Assembly: GCF_017581925.1 (NCBI RefSeq)
Contig: NZ_JAGEVG010000004.1
Location: 181,473 to 245,472 of the forward strand
Length of the DNA: 64,000 nt
DNA from: Gelidibacter pelagius
Lineage (GTDB): Bacteria; Bacteroidota; Bacteroidia; Flavobacteriales; Flavobacteriaceae
Reading direction: 5' to 3'
Shown: one piece after another, positions 53,205-62,784 of the stretch
How positions within the stretch are numbered: the first letter of the stretch is position 1
Layout: each line of letters opens with the position of its first letter
Translations under genes and position numbers: made by a program
The notes under the pieces: model-generated
The model's database searches: none
Told to the model about the DNA's origin: nothing
The model's input: only the letters and a program-made list of their open reading frames with translations

Positions 53205-56200
53205 ATGATTTTTATGGCATTAGATAAGGCACATAAAGGATATGAATATCAAGACTTATTAACCTCATATTTTATATTGGAGGAAATAATTAATGATTAC
53301 GTAAGTAGTTTTAAAATTGACCAAAAAGAGTATGAAGGAGATAAATTCGATGATTTAACTATTTACAGAGGAAATCAAGTGCTTAAAAAGCAAATAAAGT
53401 ATAGTGATAATCATATTTTGAATAAATCAGATTTATCTACAAAAGGATCATATAATCTTGCTTTGGACTTGCTTTATGATTCTTGGTTAAATCATCCAGA
53501 AAAAGATAACATTCAAGACATGAGAATATGTTTGGCTTGGAATGAGCCAATCGAAGATGAATTATTGAAAATTTTAATAGAGGATAATTCGAAAAAATCG
53601 TTTAAAAACTTCAATACTATTCAATATAGAGTAGATGTGAAAAAATTATGGAAAAACACAAAACCATTAAAATCATGGCGGCGATTTGGTAATAAATCAA
53701 AAAATATTGATAAGAAAAAATTCTCAATATTTTGCGAAAAGCTCATACTCGAAGTTGAGTTTCCAAAATTTAGTCTGGATTTTAATAACCCTTCTGATTT
53801 AGAATCAATAATTTCACAACAAATAGAAAATCTTGGAATTGGGATTTATCCAAATGATAAAATCTATCCAATTGACTTCATAGTTAACTTAAGTCATCTC
53901 GTTAGAAAACACAGAATAAACCAGAACTTACTTTCAGTTGAAGATATTTTCAATAAATTAAATATTAAAAGAGATTTTGGTTCAATCAAACAGGTTTTTC
54001 CTATAAACTCTGATGAAAACATCAGCATTCAAACCCAATTGATTGAATTCTTAAATTTTTTAAATCAAAATCGAAAAGTTATTTTAATAGGTGAACCAGG
54101 TAGTGGCAAATCATGGTTCGTTAATAATTTGACAAAATTCTTGAAAAAAAGAAAAATTAAAGTTGTTAAACATTATTGCTATACAGATTTAGAGGATGAA
54201 CTTCAAAAAGAGAGGATATTGCTAAATGTTTTTTATGGTAATTTAATTTCTGACATACTCAAAGCTTATCCATATTTATCTTCGAAAAAGAAAAACAAAT
54301 TCGGGAATAGCTTATCAGAATTAAATGAATTATTGCAAAACATTAATGAAGAAACTGTAGTTATTGTTGATGGTTTAGACCATATAGACAGAATAAATGA
54401 ATTTAGGCAATTTAGTGATATTACTAAAGCAGAAATTGAAATAATAAATTGTTTAGAAAATCTTGTTTTTTCTGATAAAGTTAAAATTGTTGTTACCTCT
54501 CAACCAATTAATAAATTAGATAGAATATATTCCTTCAAAAAATATATAATTCCACAATGGCAGCTTTTGGAAGTTGAAAAGTTAATGATGAAGGTAAAAC
54601 TTAAGAATGTCAATTTAGACGTTTCTAATACAAGCTTGTCTAATTTTTTATTGAAAAAAAGTGCAGGTAATCCATTATATATTAACTATTTGATTAAAGA
54701 GGTAAAAGAATTGCCAAATGTGTCAATTTCAGCATTGAAATTATTGCCCGAATACTCTTTTAATCTGGAGCTTTATTATAATTATCTATTGAATCGACTA
54801 AATACGAGAGAACAAATCCCGCGAATATTATCAGGTGTAAATTTTAGTCTAACAAGAATTGAATTAGAAGAAATTACTGGAGATGGGGAGGCAGTTGAAG
54901 AATCTTTAAAATCACTATCATCAATTCTAAAACATAATTTTTCAAGAAGTGGTTTTATAATCTACCATGAAAGTTTTAGAAGATTCATTATAAACAACCT
55001 CAAGAAAAAACATATTGATATAGAGAAAAACGTTTTTTTGCCAGTAATTCTATGGTTTGACAATAAGGGATTATTTGAATATCAAAAATCTTATAGATAT
55101 TATCTGTCATTCCTATATGATGGTGGTTACTATGATAAGATCATTAAATACATTAGAATTGATTTTGTTTTTAAAAGCTTAATTAATGGCCAACCTTGGG
55201 GTTTAATTGAAAAAAATTATGATTATTTAGCTCATGCCTCTGTCAAAAGCATGGATTACAATAAAATAATAACCACATCAGAACTAAATAAAATAATAAG
55301 TACTACTCAAGATTCTTTTTTTGAAATATATAGTAACTATATAGAGGCTCTTGGAGCTTTGAAGGGATATAAATATGTTAATGAATATTTAAGTTTTGAA
55401 GGATTGCCCACACTTGATTTTAAACTTGGACTCGAAACATGTTATTTGTGCAGTATTAACAATTTTAGCCCCATTTGGGAACTCTACTTTAATGAATATT
55501 TTATCAAAGGGAATAGTATTGAGTTAAGCGATTTTCATTTATTAATTCGTTATTATTTGGATAACAGGAATGTTGAGAAATTAGTTGACTTATCGATACA
55601 AATTAATGATTATCCTGCATTTATTGAAGTGTTTAGAAAAGAGATATTTGAAAGCCTAGATTTGAAATTATTTGAAGAATTAAAAAATGAAGAAAAAGTA
55701 AATTATATTTTGTTTAAAAATATTTTGGAAGAGGATATTGAGATAGATAAAGTGTGTGATAAGCTTTTACAAATAACACATGTTGACCCAAAAGATGAAA
55801 TTCACATACATCAACTAATTGATTTTGTAAAGCTTAATTACAAAAACAATGAACTTATTGAGTTTGTCATTGGTCAATTCAAAAATATTAATTGGTTCTA
55901 TAATTGGCTTATTTATTTAATAAAAATCAATATTGCAAATTTGATTTTAGAAAATGATCCAGATAAAATTCGAGATATTTTTAATTTTTTGATAATAGAC
56001 ACAGAAACATTTAAAGGAAAACCAAGAACCTGTGATTTATACTCTATAAAAGAGTTGATTTTTGAATCATACAGCATTGGACTGTCTTTGTTAAATGACA
56101 ATCAAAATTGGAACGATATAATTGATATAATAGTGGAGGTTTCACAAACCACAACTTCCAGTCTTGGAGGAAGTCTTGGAGGACCATTACCTCCAGATAA

Positions 56201-58865
56201 ATTATTTATTTTACTTAAAAAGCATTCCAAAACTAATAATATAGATTACATATTATTAGTTTTGGAAAACTTAATTAAAGACAAAAGTGAATACCACTTA
56301 CACTCGTATATAGCCAGTTACTATTTCATTATTTCTCAATTATATTCTGAAAACAATAATTTCCAAAAAGCTAATGAGGCTTTTGAATTAGGGGTAAAAT
56401 ACTCTATAGGTTATACTTTTAGAAAAGATGTAACATTATCAGAATTAATAATCTCATTGGAGAATATTCATTATTTAGGCAAAAACTTTGCATTAAAGGC
56501 TTTTCAAAAAACAAAGAGATTAGTTGATTCGGTTGTTGAACATACAGATGGAAAAGAAACAAAACACTATCCTGTATCATGGTTTAAAGCTTTTTTAAAA
56601 AATGATACTCATAACTCAAGCTTGTATTTGTGTCATGAATTAAATAATGCAAGACATGATTGGAGGTTAGAATCAAGCCTTTTAAATTTATTGAACAATC
56701 AAAAAGAAGAAGTTGACCCACTTATTGAATTGTTTTTGCTTAAAACATTTATTATTGAGTCTTCAGAAAGTCATTTAATAAAATGCCTTGATGTTTATGA
56801 TTTAACTAAAGAGAATCACCCATTAATTTCTGGAGTTTTTTTAAGTACCATCTATACAAAAGCTGAAATAGATAAAAATTCCACTACTGGTTTTTCTTCT
56901 AAATTTGTTGATAGATTAAATTCTGTCTTTAAAAATGTAGAAAACATAATTTCACCTTCATATAATACAAAGATTAAGGAAAAGAGTAATAGAAATTACT
57001 ATAATAATATTGAGGATTTTAAGGCAAAATATGAGCCGCGTAAGTGTTTCTCTGAAATGGAGATTAACGAAATGCAGTTATATTTAAATGAGAGAAAAAT
57101 TACTAAAACAGAATTAAACTCGTTATGTTACTATTTTGACCAATATGTCGAATTGACCCCAGAATTAAAATCCTTAATTAAAACCCTCGTAAAAGGAGAT
57201 ATCAGAAAGTCACGCCATAATCCTAAATATGAGCCTATTTTTCAATCAAAAAATGAGATTAGTCTGTACTATTGGCTTTGCTGTTTTTCATATGATAAGC
57301 AAGGATGGTATGAAGAATTTAGTTACCCAGAAGGCTTGAAATATGCTTATAATATAGATAGGAAATTGACGTTATTTTATCTACAGGAATTTATAGAAGA
57401 GAAACTCTCATTAGGCTTTAGTGTTGGTCTTTCAGGCAATTTAATTAATTCATTTATAGAAATTGGTGAGAAAAGATCTCTGATAAAATCTATGTGGAAT
57501 AATTTGTTTAACTCAACTCATGAAAGATTACCTTCAAGTGTTGATTTTGATTGGGATAGTGCCTTAATCAATGAGTATGAAATGAATATCGAGGAGATAT
57601 TTATCTGCATTTTACTTACTCGATTTAAATCAAATACAGTTGAAAGGTTTCAAAACACTCTATCCGCCATATCCTATTTGGTATATAACTGTGAAGAAAA
57701 ATTAATCAAACCTTTAAAATGGTTTTTTAAGAATCAAGAAAAATATTTACATTCAATTTTGAGTTCAATAATCACTTTATTATATGAGTACGATAAACAA
57801 AATCCACTTTACAAAGAAAACTTCAAAAATGAAATTGATCTAATATACCCACAGAACTCCTTCCTGATTGATACTGCAATAGAATTATTATATTTAAAAA
57901 AAAAGAAAACCTTGATTTTTGATAATCCAGATTTTTTTTATTGTGATGAACAAGTTACAGAACAAGAATTTAAGTTTTTTATAGAACTAAATTCAAGACA
58001 CAATAAATTAATAGAGAATTTCCCTTTAAAGTTAGTTGAAATCTATCAAAAATATAAAAGAACTTACAACAAAAAATATAATGGTGATGTTTTAGAGCCT
58101 TATTACTCTGTTTCTAACAAGCTTCATGTCAATAATCTGTATTATTATGATTATCTACTTGAGTTGCTCAACAAGGATTTATATGAGCCACTGAAAAGGA
58201 TAAAAGATCAGAAAACTGTTTTTGAAGAATTATGCATTGATGTTAAGAATATAGTGTCCCAAACAAACTCATACAAGCTTAGACCTAAAGACTTAAAAAC
58301 TCCAAGGTCACTTGATGAAAATTACGAAGAACCAATTTTTAATAATAATGAATGGGTGAGAATCGCACATGTTGAATTTGAAATATATAAAAATGATAGG
58401 TCTTCAGAAGGTATTGAATACAGGTCATATGGCTCCATTTGTTTCGAAAAGAATAAAGAGAAAGGCTTACCGATGGGTGAATTAAAACATATGCCTAATG
58501 AACCTGATGACATTTTACAAGGACTGAATGAAAAAATCATATCATATATTTTTATTCAAAAAAAACATCATCTTGAAGATTTTGCTTTAATAATATTGAA
58601 CCCTCTAATTTTAAAAAATTTTAAACTAAAATTAGTAGAATTCAATGATGGCCTATCTGCGAAAAATGAATGTGGTGAAACAGTTTTAAAGTATAATCAA
58701 TGGAAATCAAATTATGTAGGACATGGACACATATTGGGAATTGCCGATGAAATACCTCTACTTGAAGGAGCAGAATTAATAATAAAAGAGGAGTATCTCA
58801 AAAAAATATCATTAGACTATACCGAAAAACCCTTTTATAGAACAATTACATTTAATAGGGGCTAA
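53205..58865 (+). CDS. Very large Avs-like STAND NTPase with N-terminal nuclease-like domain
   Basis: The protein has 1886 residues and was not matched to a named family by me. Residues 1-200: GYEYQ (12-16), acidic DKFDDL (46-51) and QIKY (63-66) fit the PD-(D/E)xK layout of Cap4/DUF4297-type DNA nucleases, with Asp49/Asp50 and Gln63/Lys65 as candidate catalytic residues. Residues 270-560: NTPase with Walker A GEPGSGKS (296-303) and Walker B VVIVDGLDH (Asp389), then a STAND-like winged region containing SAGNPLYINYLIKEV. Residues about 600-1750: long helical solenoid without known motifs, a possible sensor. The end (WKSNYVGHGHILGIADEIP) looks like a separate small domain. The architecture matches Avs anti-phage proteins, which detect phage proteins and activate an effector nuclease. 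The gene is very AT-rich and stands alone. Start could also be Met4 (53214). Confidence 0.75.
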   Translation: MIFMALDKAHKGYEYQDLLTSYFILEEIINDYVSSFKIDQKEYEGDKFDDLTIYRGNQVLKKQIKYSDNHILNKSDLSTKGSYNLALDLLYDSWLNHPEKDNIQDMRICLAWNEPIEDELLKILIEDNSKKSFKNFNTIQYRVDVKKLWKNTKPLKSWRRFGNKSKNIDKKKFSIFCEKLILEVEFPKFSLDFNNPSDLESIISQQIENLGIGIYPNDKIYPIDFIVNLSHLVRKHRINQNLLSVEDIFNKLNIKRDFGSIKQVFPINSDENISIQTQLIEFLNFLNQNRKVILIGEPGSGKSWFVNNLTKFLKKRKIKVVKHYCYTDLEDELQKERILLNVFYGNLISDILKAYPYLSSKKKNKFGNSLSELNELLQNINEETVVIVDGLDHIDRINEFRQFSDITKAEIEIINCLENLVFSDKVKIVVTSQPINKLDRIYSFKKYIIPQWQLLEVEKLMMKVKLKNVNLDVSNTSLSNFLLKKSAGNPLYINYLIKEVKELPNVSISALKLLPEYSFNLELYYNYLLNRLNTREQIPRILSGVNFSLTRIELEEITGDGEAVEESLKSLSSILKHNFSRSGFIIYHESFRRFIINNLKKKHIDIEKNVFLPVILWFDNKGLFEYQKSYRYYLSFLYDGGYYDKIIKYIRIDFVFKSLINGQPWGLIEKNYDYLAHASVKSMDYNKIITTSELNKIISTTQDSFFEIYSNYIEALGALKGYKYVNEYLSFEGLPTLDFKLGLETCYLCSINNFSPIWELYFNEYFIKGNSIELSDFHLLIRYYLDNRNVEKLVDLSIQINDYPAFIEVFRKEIFESLDLKLFEELKNEEKVNYILFKNILEEDIEIDKVCDKLLQITHVDPKDEIHIHQLIDFVKLNYKNNELIEFVIGQFKNINWFYNWLIYLIKINIANLILENDPDKIRDIFNFLIIDTETFKGKPRTCDLYSIKELIFESYSIGLSLLNDNQNWNDIIDIIVEVSQTTTSSLGGSLGGPLPPDKLFILLKKHSKTNNIDYILLVLENLIKDKSEYHLHSYIASYYFIISQLYSENNNFQKANEAFELGVKYSIGYTFRKDVTLSELIISLENIHYLGKNFALKAFQKTKRLVDSVVEHTDGKETKHYPVSWFKAFLKNDTHNSSLYLCHELNNARHDWRLESSLLNLLNNQKEEVDPLIELFLLKTFIIESSESHLIKCLDVYDLTKENHPLISGVFLSTIYTKAEIDKNSTTGFSSKFVDRLNSVFKNVENIISPSYNTKIKEKSNRNYYNNIEDFKAKYEPRKCFSEMEINEMQLYLNERKITKTELNSLCYYFDQYVELTPELKSLIKTLVKGDIRKSRHNPKYEPIFQSKNEISLYYWLCCFSYDKQGWYEEFSYPEGLKYAYNIDRKLTLFYLQEFIEEKLSLGFSVGLSGNLINSFIEIGEKRSLIKSMWNNLFNSTHERLPSSVDFDWDSALINEYEMNIEEIFICILLTRFKSNTVERFQNTLSAISYLVYNCEEKLIKPLKWFFKNQEKYLHSILSSIITLLYEYDKQNPLYKENFKNEIDLIYPQNSFLIDTAIELLYLKKKKTLIFDNPDFFYCDEQVTEQEFKFFIELNSRHNKLIENFPLKLVEIYQKYKRTYNKKYNGDVLEPYYSVSNKLHVNNLYYYDYLLELLNKDLYEPLKRIKDQKTVFEELCIDVKNIVSQTNSYKLRPKDLKTPRSLDENYEEPIFNNNEWVRIAHVEFEIYKNDRSSEGIEYRSYGSICFEKNKEKGLPMGELKHMPNEPDDILQGLNEKIISYIFIQKKHHLEDFALIILNPLILKNFKLKLVEFNDGLSAKNECGETVLKYNQWKSNYVGHGHILGIADEIPLLEGAELIIKEEYLKKISLDYTEKPFYRTITFNRG

Positions 58866-59230
58866 AATTTTCCTTATAATTTTAAATTGTTATTGATCAG
58901 TTCTTAATCCTTTATAAAAAAAAGGATTAGATTTTAAATAAAACCTAACCCAAGTATATTTTTTCAATTACACACTTAATGAGGCAGTGCCTTTAAATAT
59001 CAATTAAACTCTTCATCAACAAACGGTGAAATTTCGTCGTGGCTTTTGTAATATTCTTCTAGTTTACAGTCTATAAATATGCAGTTTTCTATGTAATCCC
59101 AAATACTCGCCTTGTTTTAGAGAATAACTAATATATTCAGGCTGTCCTATAAGTTTTGATATAGCTTGTTTAATATGTTTATTCAGCTCACATTTTCTAA
59201 AATATTGATAATTCTGTGATTGATGGTTAC
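58866..59230. other. Gap between the large NTPase gene and the IS element
   Basis: Contains the terminator at 58906-58928 and a frameshifted minus-strand gene remnant (59000-59242). Nothing else is seen. Confidence 0.5.
58906..58928 (+). terminator. Terminator after the large NTPase gene
   Basis: AATCCTTT at 58906-58913 pairs with AAAGGATT at 58921-58928, followed by AGATTTTAAAT. The T tail is short, so it is a moderate candidate. Confidence 0.5.
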
Positions 59231-59242
59231 TTCGGTTCGATT
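59000..59242 (-). pseudogene. Frameshifted C-terminal gene remnant cut by the IS element
   Basis: Read on the minus strand, one frame next to the IS edge gives NYQYFRKCELNKHIKQ, then AISKLIGQPEYISY and SLKQGEYLG. Near 59099-59105 the reading has to shift frame to continue as DYIENCIFIDCKLEEYYKSH, then DEISPFVDEEFN, with a TGA stop at 59000-59002. Both pieces look like protein and join smoothly after one frame change. The 5' part of the gene is missing where the IS21 element begins. I do not recognise the family. It is probably a third gene of the island that was destroyed. Confidence 0.55.
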
Positions 59243-59389
59243 TGTGCCAGTGATTTCGGTTTCATAGTGCCAGGCATTTCGGTTCAAACTGTGCCACTTT
59301 TGCCTGTGTGTTAATAACCCATAACGGTTCGATTTGTGCCACTTTGAAAGATCAAGTATTAATTACCTTATCGCTTAAAAGAATGCGAT

Positions 59390-60943
59390 ATGGCCAACAC
59401 ACTTGATCCAATGGACTTAAAACAAATCATTTCCCTGTATATTGATGGGTTCAGCAACCGTAAGATAGGTGCTACCCTCGGGATATCCCGCAACACGGTA
59501 AACAATTATGTGCGGCTGTTCAAGGCCAGCACCCGTTCCTTAGAAGAGCTTTTGGCCAGTGACAATGTTGCCCTTGAGGCACTTTTCCCTTCCAGTACCA
59601 CCATAGCCAATCCCCGCTATGAGGAGCTCATGTTGTATTTTGACGGCATCAATAAGGCACGGAACCATCCGGGGTTTACCTTTCTGTTCCATTATCAGGA
59701 ATATCTACAGACCGCTAAGGAGCCCTATAGCTATACCCAGTTCATGGAGCATTACAACCGTAAATATGCAAAGGTGAGGGGATCCATGAAATTGGAACAT
59801 GATCCGGGCAATGAGATGTATATCGACTTCGCCGGCAAGAAGCTGCAGATCGTGGATCGGTCCACCGGGGAACTCATCGCGGTTGAAGTCTTCGTGGCCA
59901 TCCTGCCCAACAGCCAGTACACCTATGTGGAAGCCTGCCATAGCCAAAAGAGAGCGGATTTTATTACCTGCTGTGGACATGCCCTGGAGTTTTATGGCGG
60001 CGTTCCCAAGGCCATCGTCTCCGACAATCTAAAGTCGGCCGTAACCCGTGCCAGTCGTTATGAGGCAGATATCAACCGTAGTTTTAAGGACTTTGCCAGG
60101 CACTACAACTGCGTGATCAATCCGACCCGTGGCTATTCCCCGCAGGACAAGGCCCTTGTGGAAAATGCGGTCCATCTTGCCTACCAGCGCATCTATTACC
60201 CTCTGCGCAATATGACCTTCTTCTCCCTGGAGGAGCTCAACAAAGAGATCCGCAAGCTGTTGACGGCCTATAACAATCTACTGTTCAAAAGAAAGCAGGC
60301 CAGCCGCCTGGAGCTCTTCCAGTCCATAGAAAAGGGCCATTTAAAATCACTTCCAACAAGTCCCTACCAGCTTAAGGACTATTGCCGTGCCAAGGTACAG
60401 AAGATGGGCTATGTGTACTTCTCACCAGATAAAAGTTATTATAGCGTACCCTACCGCTACATAGGCCAGCAGACCCAGATCCGTTATACCTCCACAACGG
60501 TGGAAGTGTATTATAACCATCAGCGGATAGCCCTGCACCGGCGCAATCCCAGAAAGGGAAACTACAACACCGATCGCGACCATCTGAGCAGTACCCACAA
60601 ATATTATGTGGACTGGAGCCCCGAGTTTTTTAAAAAGAAGGCAGCTGTCCACGGAGAAAACGTAGTGGCATGTATCGATACCATCATCGCCTCCGGGGAT
60701 TACCCCGAGATCGGCTACAAACGGGCCATGGGGCTTATACAGTTGCACAAGGCCTATGGCTCACAGCGCTTGGACAGCGCATGCAAAAGGGCCATACAGG
60801 CAGATGCGGTCGCATACCAGCGCATCAAGAACATCCTGAAGAACAACCTGGACCAGTCTTCCCTGTTCTACCAAGACCTAGAGGAAGAGAAACCCCATAT
60901 CCCCGTACATGAGAATCTTAGGGGAGCTTCGGCATATCAATAA
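59390..60943 (+). CDS. istA: IS21-family transposase IstA
   Basis: The protein has 517 residues. An N-terminal helix-turn-helix (about 8-45: IISLYIDGFSNRKIGATLGI, then SRNTVNNYV) is followed by an rve/DDE integrase core: Asp in MYIDFAGKK, Asp in AIVSDNLKSAV, and Glu in SPQDKALVENAVHLAYQ. A C-terminal beta-barrel-like region (YVYFSPDKSYYSVPYRYIG) completes the typical IstA layout. It cuts and joins the IS ends with help from IstB. The length and motifs are intact, so the element may still be active. istB follows 31 bp later. Confidence 0.93.
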   Translation: MANTLDPMDLKQIISLYIDGFSNRKIGATLGISRNTVNNYVRLFKASTRSLEELLASDNVALEALFPSSTTIANPRYEELMLYFDGINKARNHPGFTFLFHYQEYLQTAKEPYSYTQFMEHYNRKYAKVRGSMKLEHDPGNEMYIDFAGKKLQIVDRSTGELIAVEVFVAILPNSQYTYVEACHSQKRADFITCCGHALEFYGGVPKAIVSDNLKSAVTRASRYEADINRSFKDFARHYNCVINPTRGYSPQDKALVENAVHLAYQRIYYPLRNMTFFSLEELNKEIRKLLTAYNNLLFKRKQASRLELFQSIEKGHLKSLPTSPYQLKDYCRAKVQKMGYVYFSPDKSYYSVPYRYIGQQTQIRYTSTTVEVYYNHQRIALHRRNPRKGNYNTDRDHLSSTHKYYVDWSPEFFKKKAAVHGENVVACIDTIIASGDYPEIGYKRAMGLIQLHKAYGSQRLDSACKRAIQADAVAYQRIKNILKNNLDQSSLFYQDLEEEKPHIPVHENLRGASAYQ

Positions 60944-60974
60944 ATAAAATATTTAATCAATAAACTCTATAATT

Positions 60975-61712
60975 ATGAACAACAATCAAACTGTTGAAAA
61001 ACTAAAACAAATGCGTCTGAACGCCATGGCAGATCTGCACCTCCAGCAGATCAGGGAAAACCGCACCACGAACCTTACGGCCGATGAATACCTGGCATTG
61101 CTCACGGACCATCAGTGGGAGGACCATAAGAACCGAAAGATCCAAAGGCTCCTCAAGCAGGCAACCTTCCGGGGACAGGCAGCCCTGGCGGAAGTGGATT
61201 ACACCCAACAGCGCAATCTGGACAAAAATATGTTCCTGCGCCTGGGGTGCCTTGATTTTATAAAACGAAAGGAGAACATCATTATGACGGGTGCTTCCGG
61301 AGTTGGAAAAAGCTATCTGGCCCAGTCCTTGGGGCATCAAGCGTGCATGATGGAATATCGTACCATCTATGCCAACACCGCTCGTTTGTTAAAAAGATTA
61401 AAGCTCAGCAAGGCAGATGGAACCTATTTGAAAGAACTGGCAAAGCTCCTAAAGGCAGATCTACTTATATTGGACGACTTTGGCCTACAGGCATTTGACG
61501 GCCATGCAAGAGAATCGCTTATGGATATAATCGATGACCGCTACAACCGATCCTCCACCATCATCTTATCCCAGATCCCGGTCTCCGCCTGGTATGACAT
61601 CATTGGAGAAGGAACCATAGCTGATGCAATCCTGGACCGGATCGTAAACTCCTCACACAGGATAGACCTCAAAGGAGAATCCTTAAGAAAAGGAGCTTTG
61701 AAGAACGAATAA
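60975..61712 (+). CDS. istB: IS21-family helper ATPase IstB
   Basis: The protein has 245 residues. It is an AAA+ ATPase of the DnaC/IstB group: Walker A GASGVGKS (106-113), Walker B LLILDDFG, sensor-type IILSQIPVSAWYD, and the conserved end ILDRIVNSSHRIDLKGESLR. The N-terminal 80 residues hold the IstB-type helical domain. It assists IstA in target selection by remodelling DNA in an ATP-dependent way. It appears intact and ends 60 bp before the right terminal repeats. Confidence 0.93.
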   Translation: MNNNQTVEKLKQMRLNAMADLHLQQIRENRTTNLTADEYLALLTDHQWEDHKNRKIQRLLKQATFRGQAALAEVDYTQQRNLDKNMFLRLGCLDFIKRKENIIMTGASGVGKSYLAQSLGHQACMMEYRTIYANTARLLKRLKLSKADGTYLKELAKLLKADLLILDDFGLQAFDGHARESLMDIIDDRYNRSSTIILSQIPVSAWYDIIGEGTIADAILDRIVNSSHRIDLKGESLRKGALKNE

Positions 61713-61779
61713 CATTAATTTTTTATATAATTGCAGTATCTTTTAAAGTGGCACGGTTTGACCGAAACACGTGGCACCA

Positions 61780-62631
61780 TCACTCCGAAATAGCCAATTG
61801 AAGAATTTGGTTTTTATTATGCGCTATTTTATATTCCTTTTCTTGTTTTAATGCTTGAAGTAATCTAAGTTCATTTTCATTTTTTCTCTTAGCTATTAAA
61901 TGTTTTGCGTTTTTTTCTGCCTCTTCTAAAATAATCTCAAGTTCAAGTAGGTTCATAATGAAAAAGACACGCTCATATTTATAAATAGTATTTATGCTAT
62001 TTGGAACAATTCTTATCATGTAATCTTTAAAATCAAGAAATAAGTTTTTATTTATGAAGTACTCCGAAGTTAGCCACTTCCTTATCCTTTTTAAAACGGA
62101 TACTAATTTCTCATCTTTCTTGTAGGAATAAATATATCCTTCCACCTTTCTATAATCAAACTTTGAAATTTTAAGAATTGTATCATTTGCAGAATAATCT
62201 GTGAAATCGAGGACAAGATAAGGTGTGTAACCTAAGGACTTATGAGCTACGTAACGTGATTCCATCTCATTTACTGAAACACTCAAAGTGTGTTGAAACT
62301 CAATTGCCACATCATTAACAACACTGTCAATTCGATGAGTCTCATCATTGAATTTTACGGTAATCTCATACGTTTTACTCCCTGAGTTTATAACCCCATA
62401 TTCATTTTCAATTTTATTAAACTGCCAGTCCGAATGCCAAAAACACATTTCGTTATCCTTTTTATTTTGATTCGTTTCTGGTTTAGATTTTCTTCTAAAA
62501 TATGAGCTGTGATTTGAGTTCTTCGGATAAATAACGGAAACAAAAATCACATCTTTGTGTAGCCTAAACCAAGTTCTATATTGAGGATCTTCATTTTCAA
62601 GGTTGTTTGTGTCAATGATTTTTTGATTCAT
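61780..62631 (-). CDS. CoiA-like nuclease-domain protein
   Basis: The protein has 283 residues. The region 61-126 follows the pattern of CoiA-type proteins: a CFWHSDWQ stretch, then HRIDSVVNDVAIEFQHT with His99-Arg100, Asp102 and the E-x-Q triplet Glu111-Phe-Gln113, and ESRY (Arg126). This corresponds to the PD-(D/E)xK core of the CoiA family. The C-terminal 60 residues form a lysine-rich coiled coil (EEAEKNAKHLIAKRKNENELRLL). CoiA relatives promote competence-linked recombination in Firmicutes, but the role in Bacteroidota is unknown; a defence nuclease is possible. Its stop codon lies at the very edge of the IS21 right end, so the last codons may have been changed by the insertion. The gene is AT-rich. 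Confidence 0.65.
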   Translation of the reverse strand: MNQKIIDTNNLENEDPQYRTWFRLHKDVIFVSVIYPKNSNHSSYFRRKSKPETNQNKKDNEMCFWHSDWQFNKIENEYGVINSGSKTYEITVKFNDETHRIDSVVNDVAIEFQHTLSVSVNEMESRYVAHKSLGYTPYLVLDFTDYSANDTILKISKFDYRKVEGYIYSYKKDEKLVSVLKRIRKWLTSEYFINKNLFLDFKDYMIRIVPNSINTIYKYERVFFIMNLLELEIILEEAEKNAKHLIAKRKNENELRLLQALKQEKEYKIAHNKNQILQLAISE

Positions 62632-62784
62632 TCAAAATTAGTTTGTGACGTCTCATAGCCAACACTTATGGGTTGGGTATTGGTTAAGTTTCTAAATAAA
62701 CCTGTCTTTGTAAAAATCCCGTAGGCATTATCATAGAAGTAAAGGTTGTACTATAGCTCGAATACGGAACTGTAGCAAGTTTTT

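Larger units (their letters stand above)
59231..61779 (+). mobile_element. IS21-family insertion sequence
   Basis: The element holds istA and istB in the usual order. Its left end has four copies of CGGTT-N5or6-GTGCCA-like units, with GTGCCA at 59244, 59267, 59291 and 59336. Its right end has two inverted copies (complement at 61749-61754 and 61772-61777). The outer pair at each end forms an imperfect terminal inverted repeat (GTGCCA-N4-TTTCGGT-N6-GTGCCA). Such multiple end repeats are typical of IS21 transposase binding sites. The exact outer base and the target duplication could not be fixed. The GC content is clearly higher than that of its surroundings, a sign of recent arrival. Confidence 0.85.
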
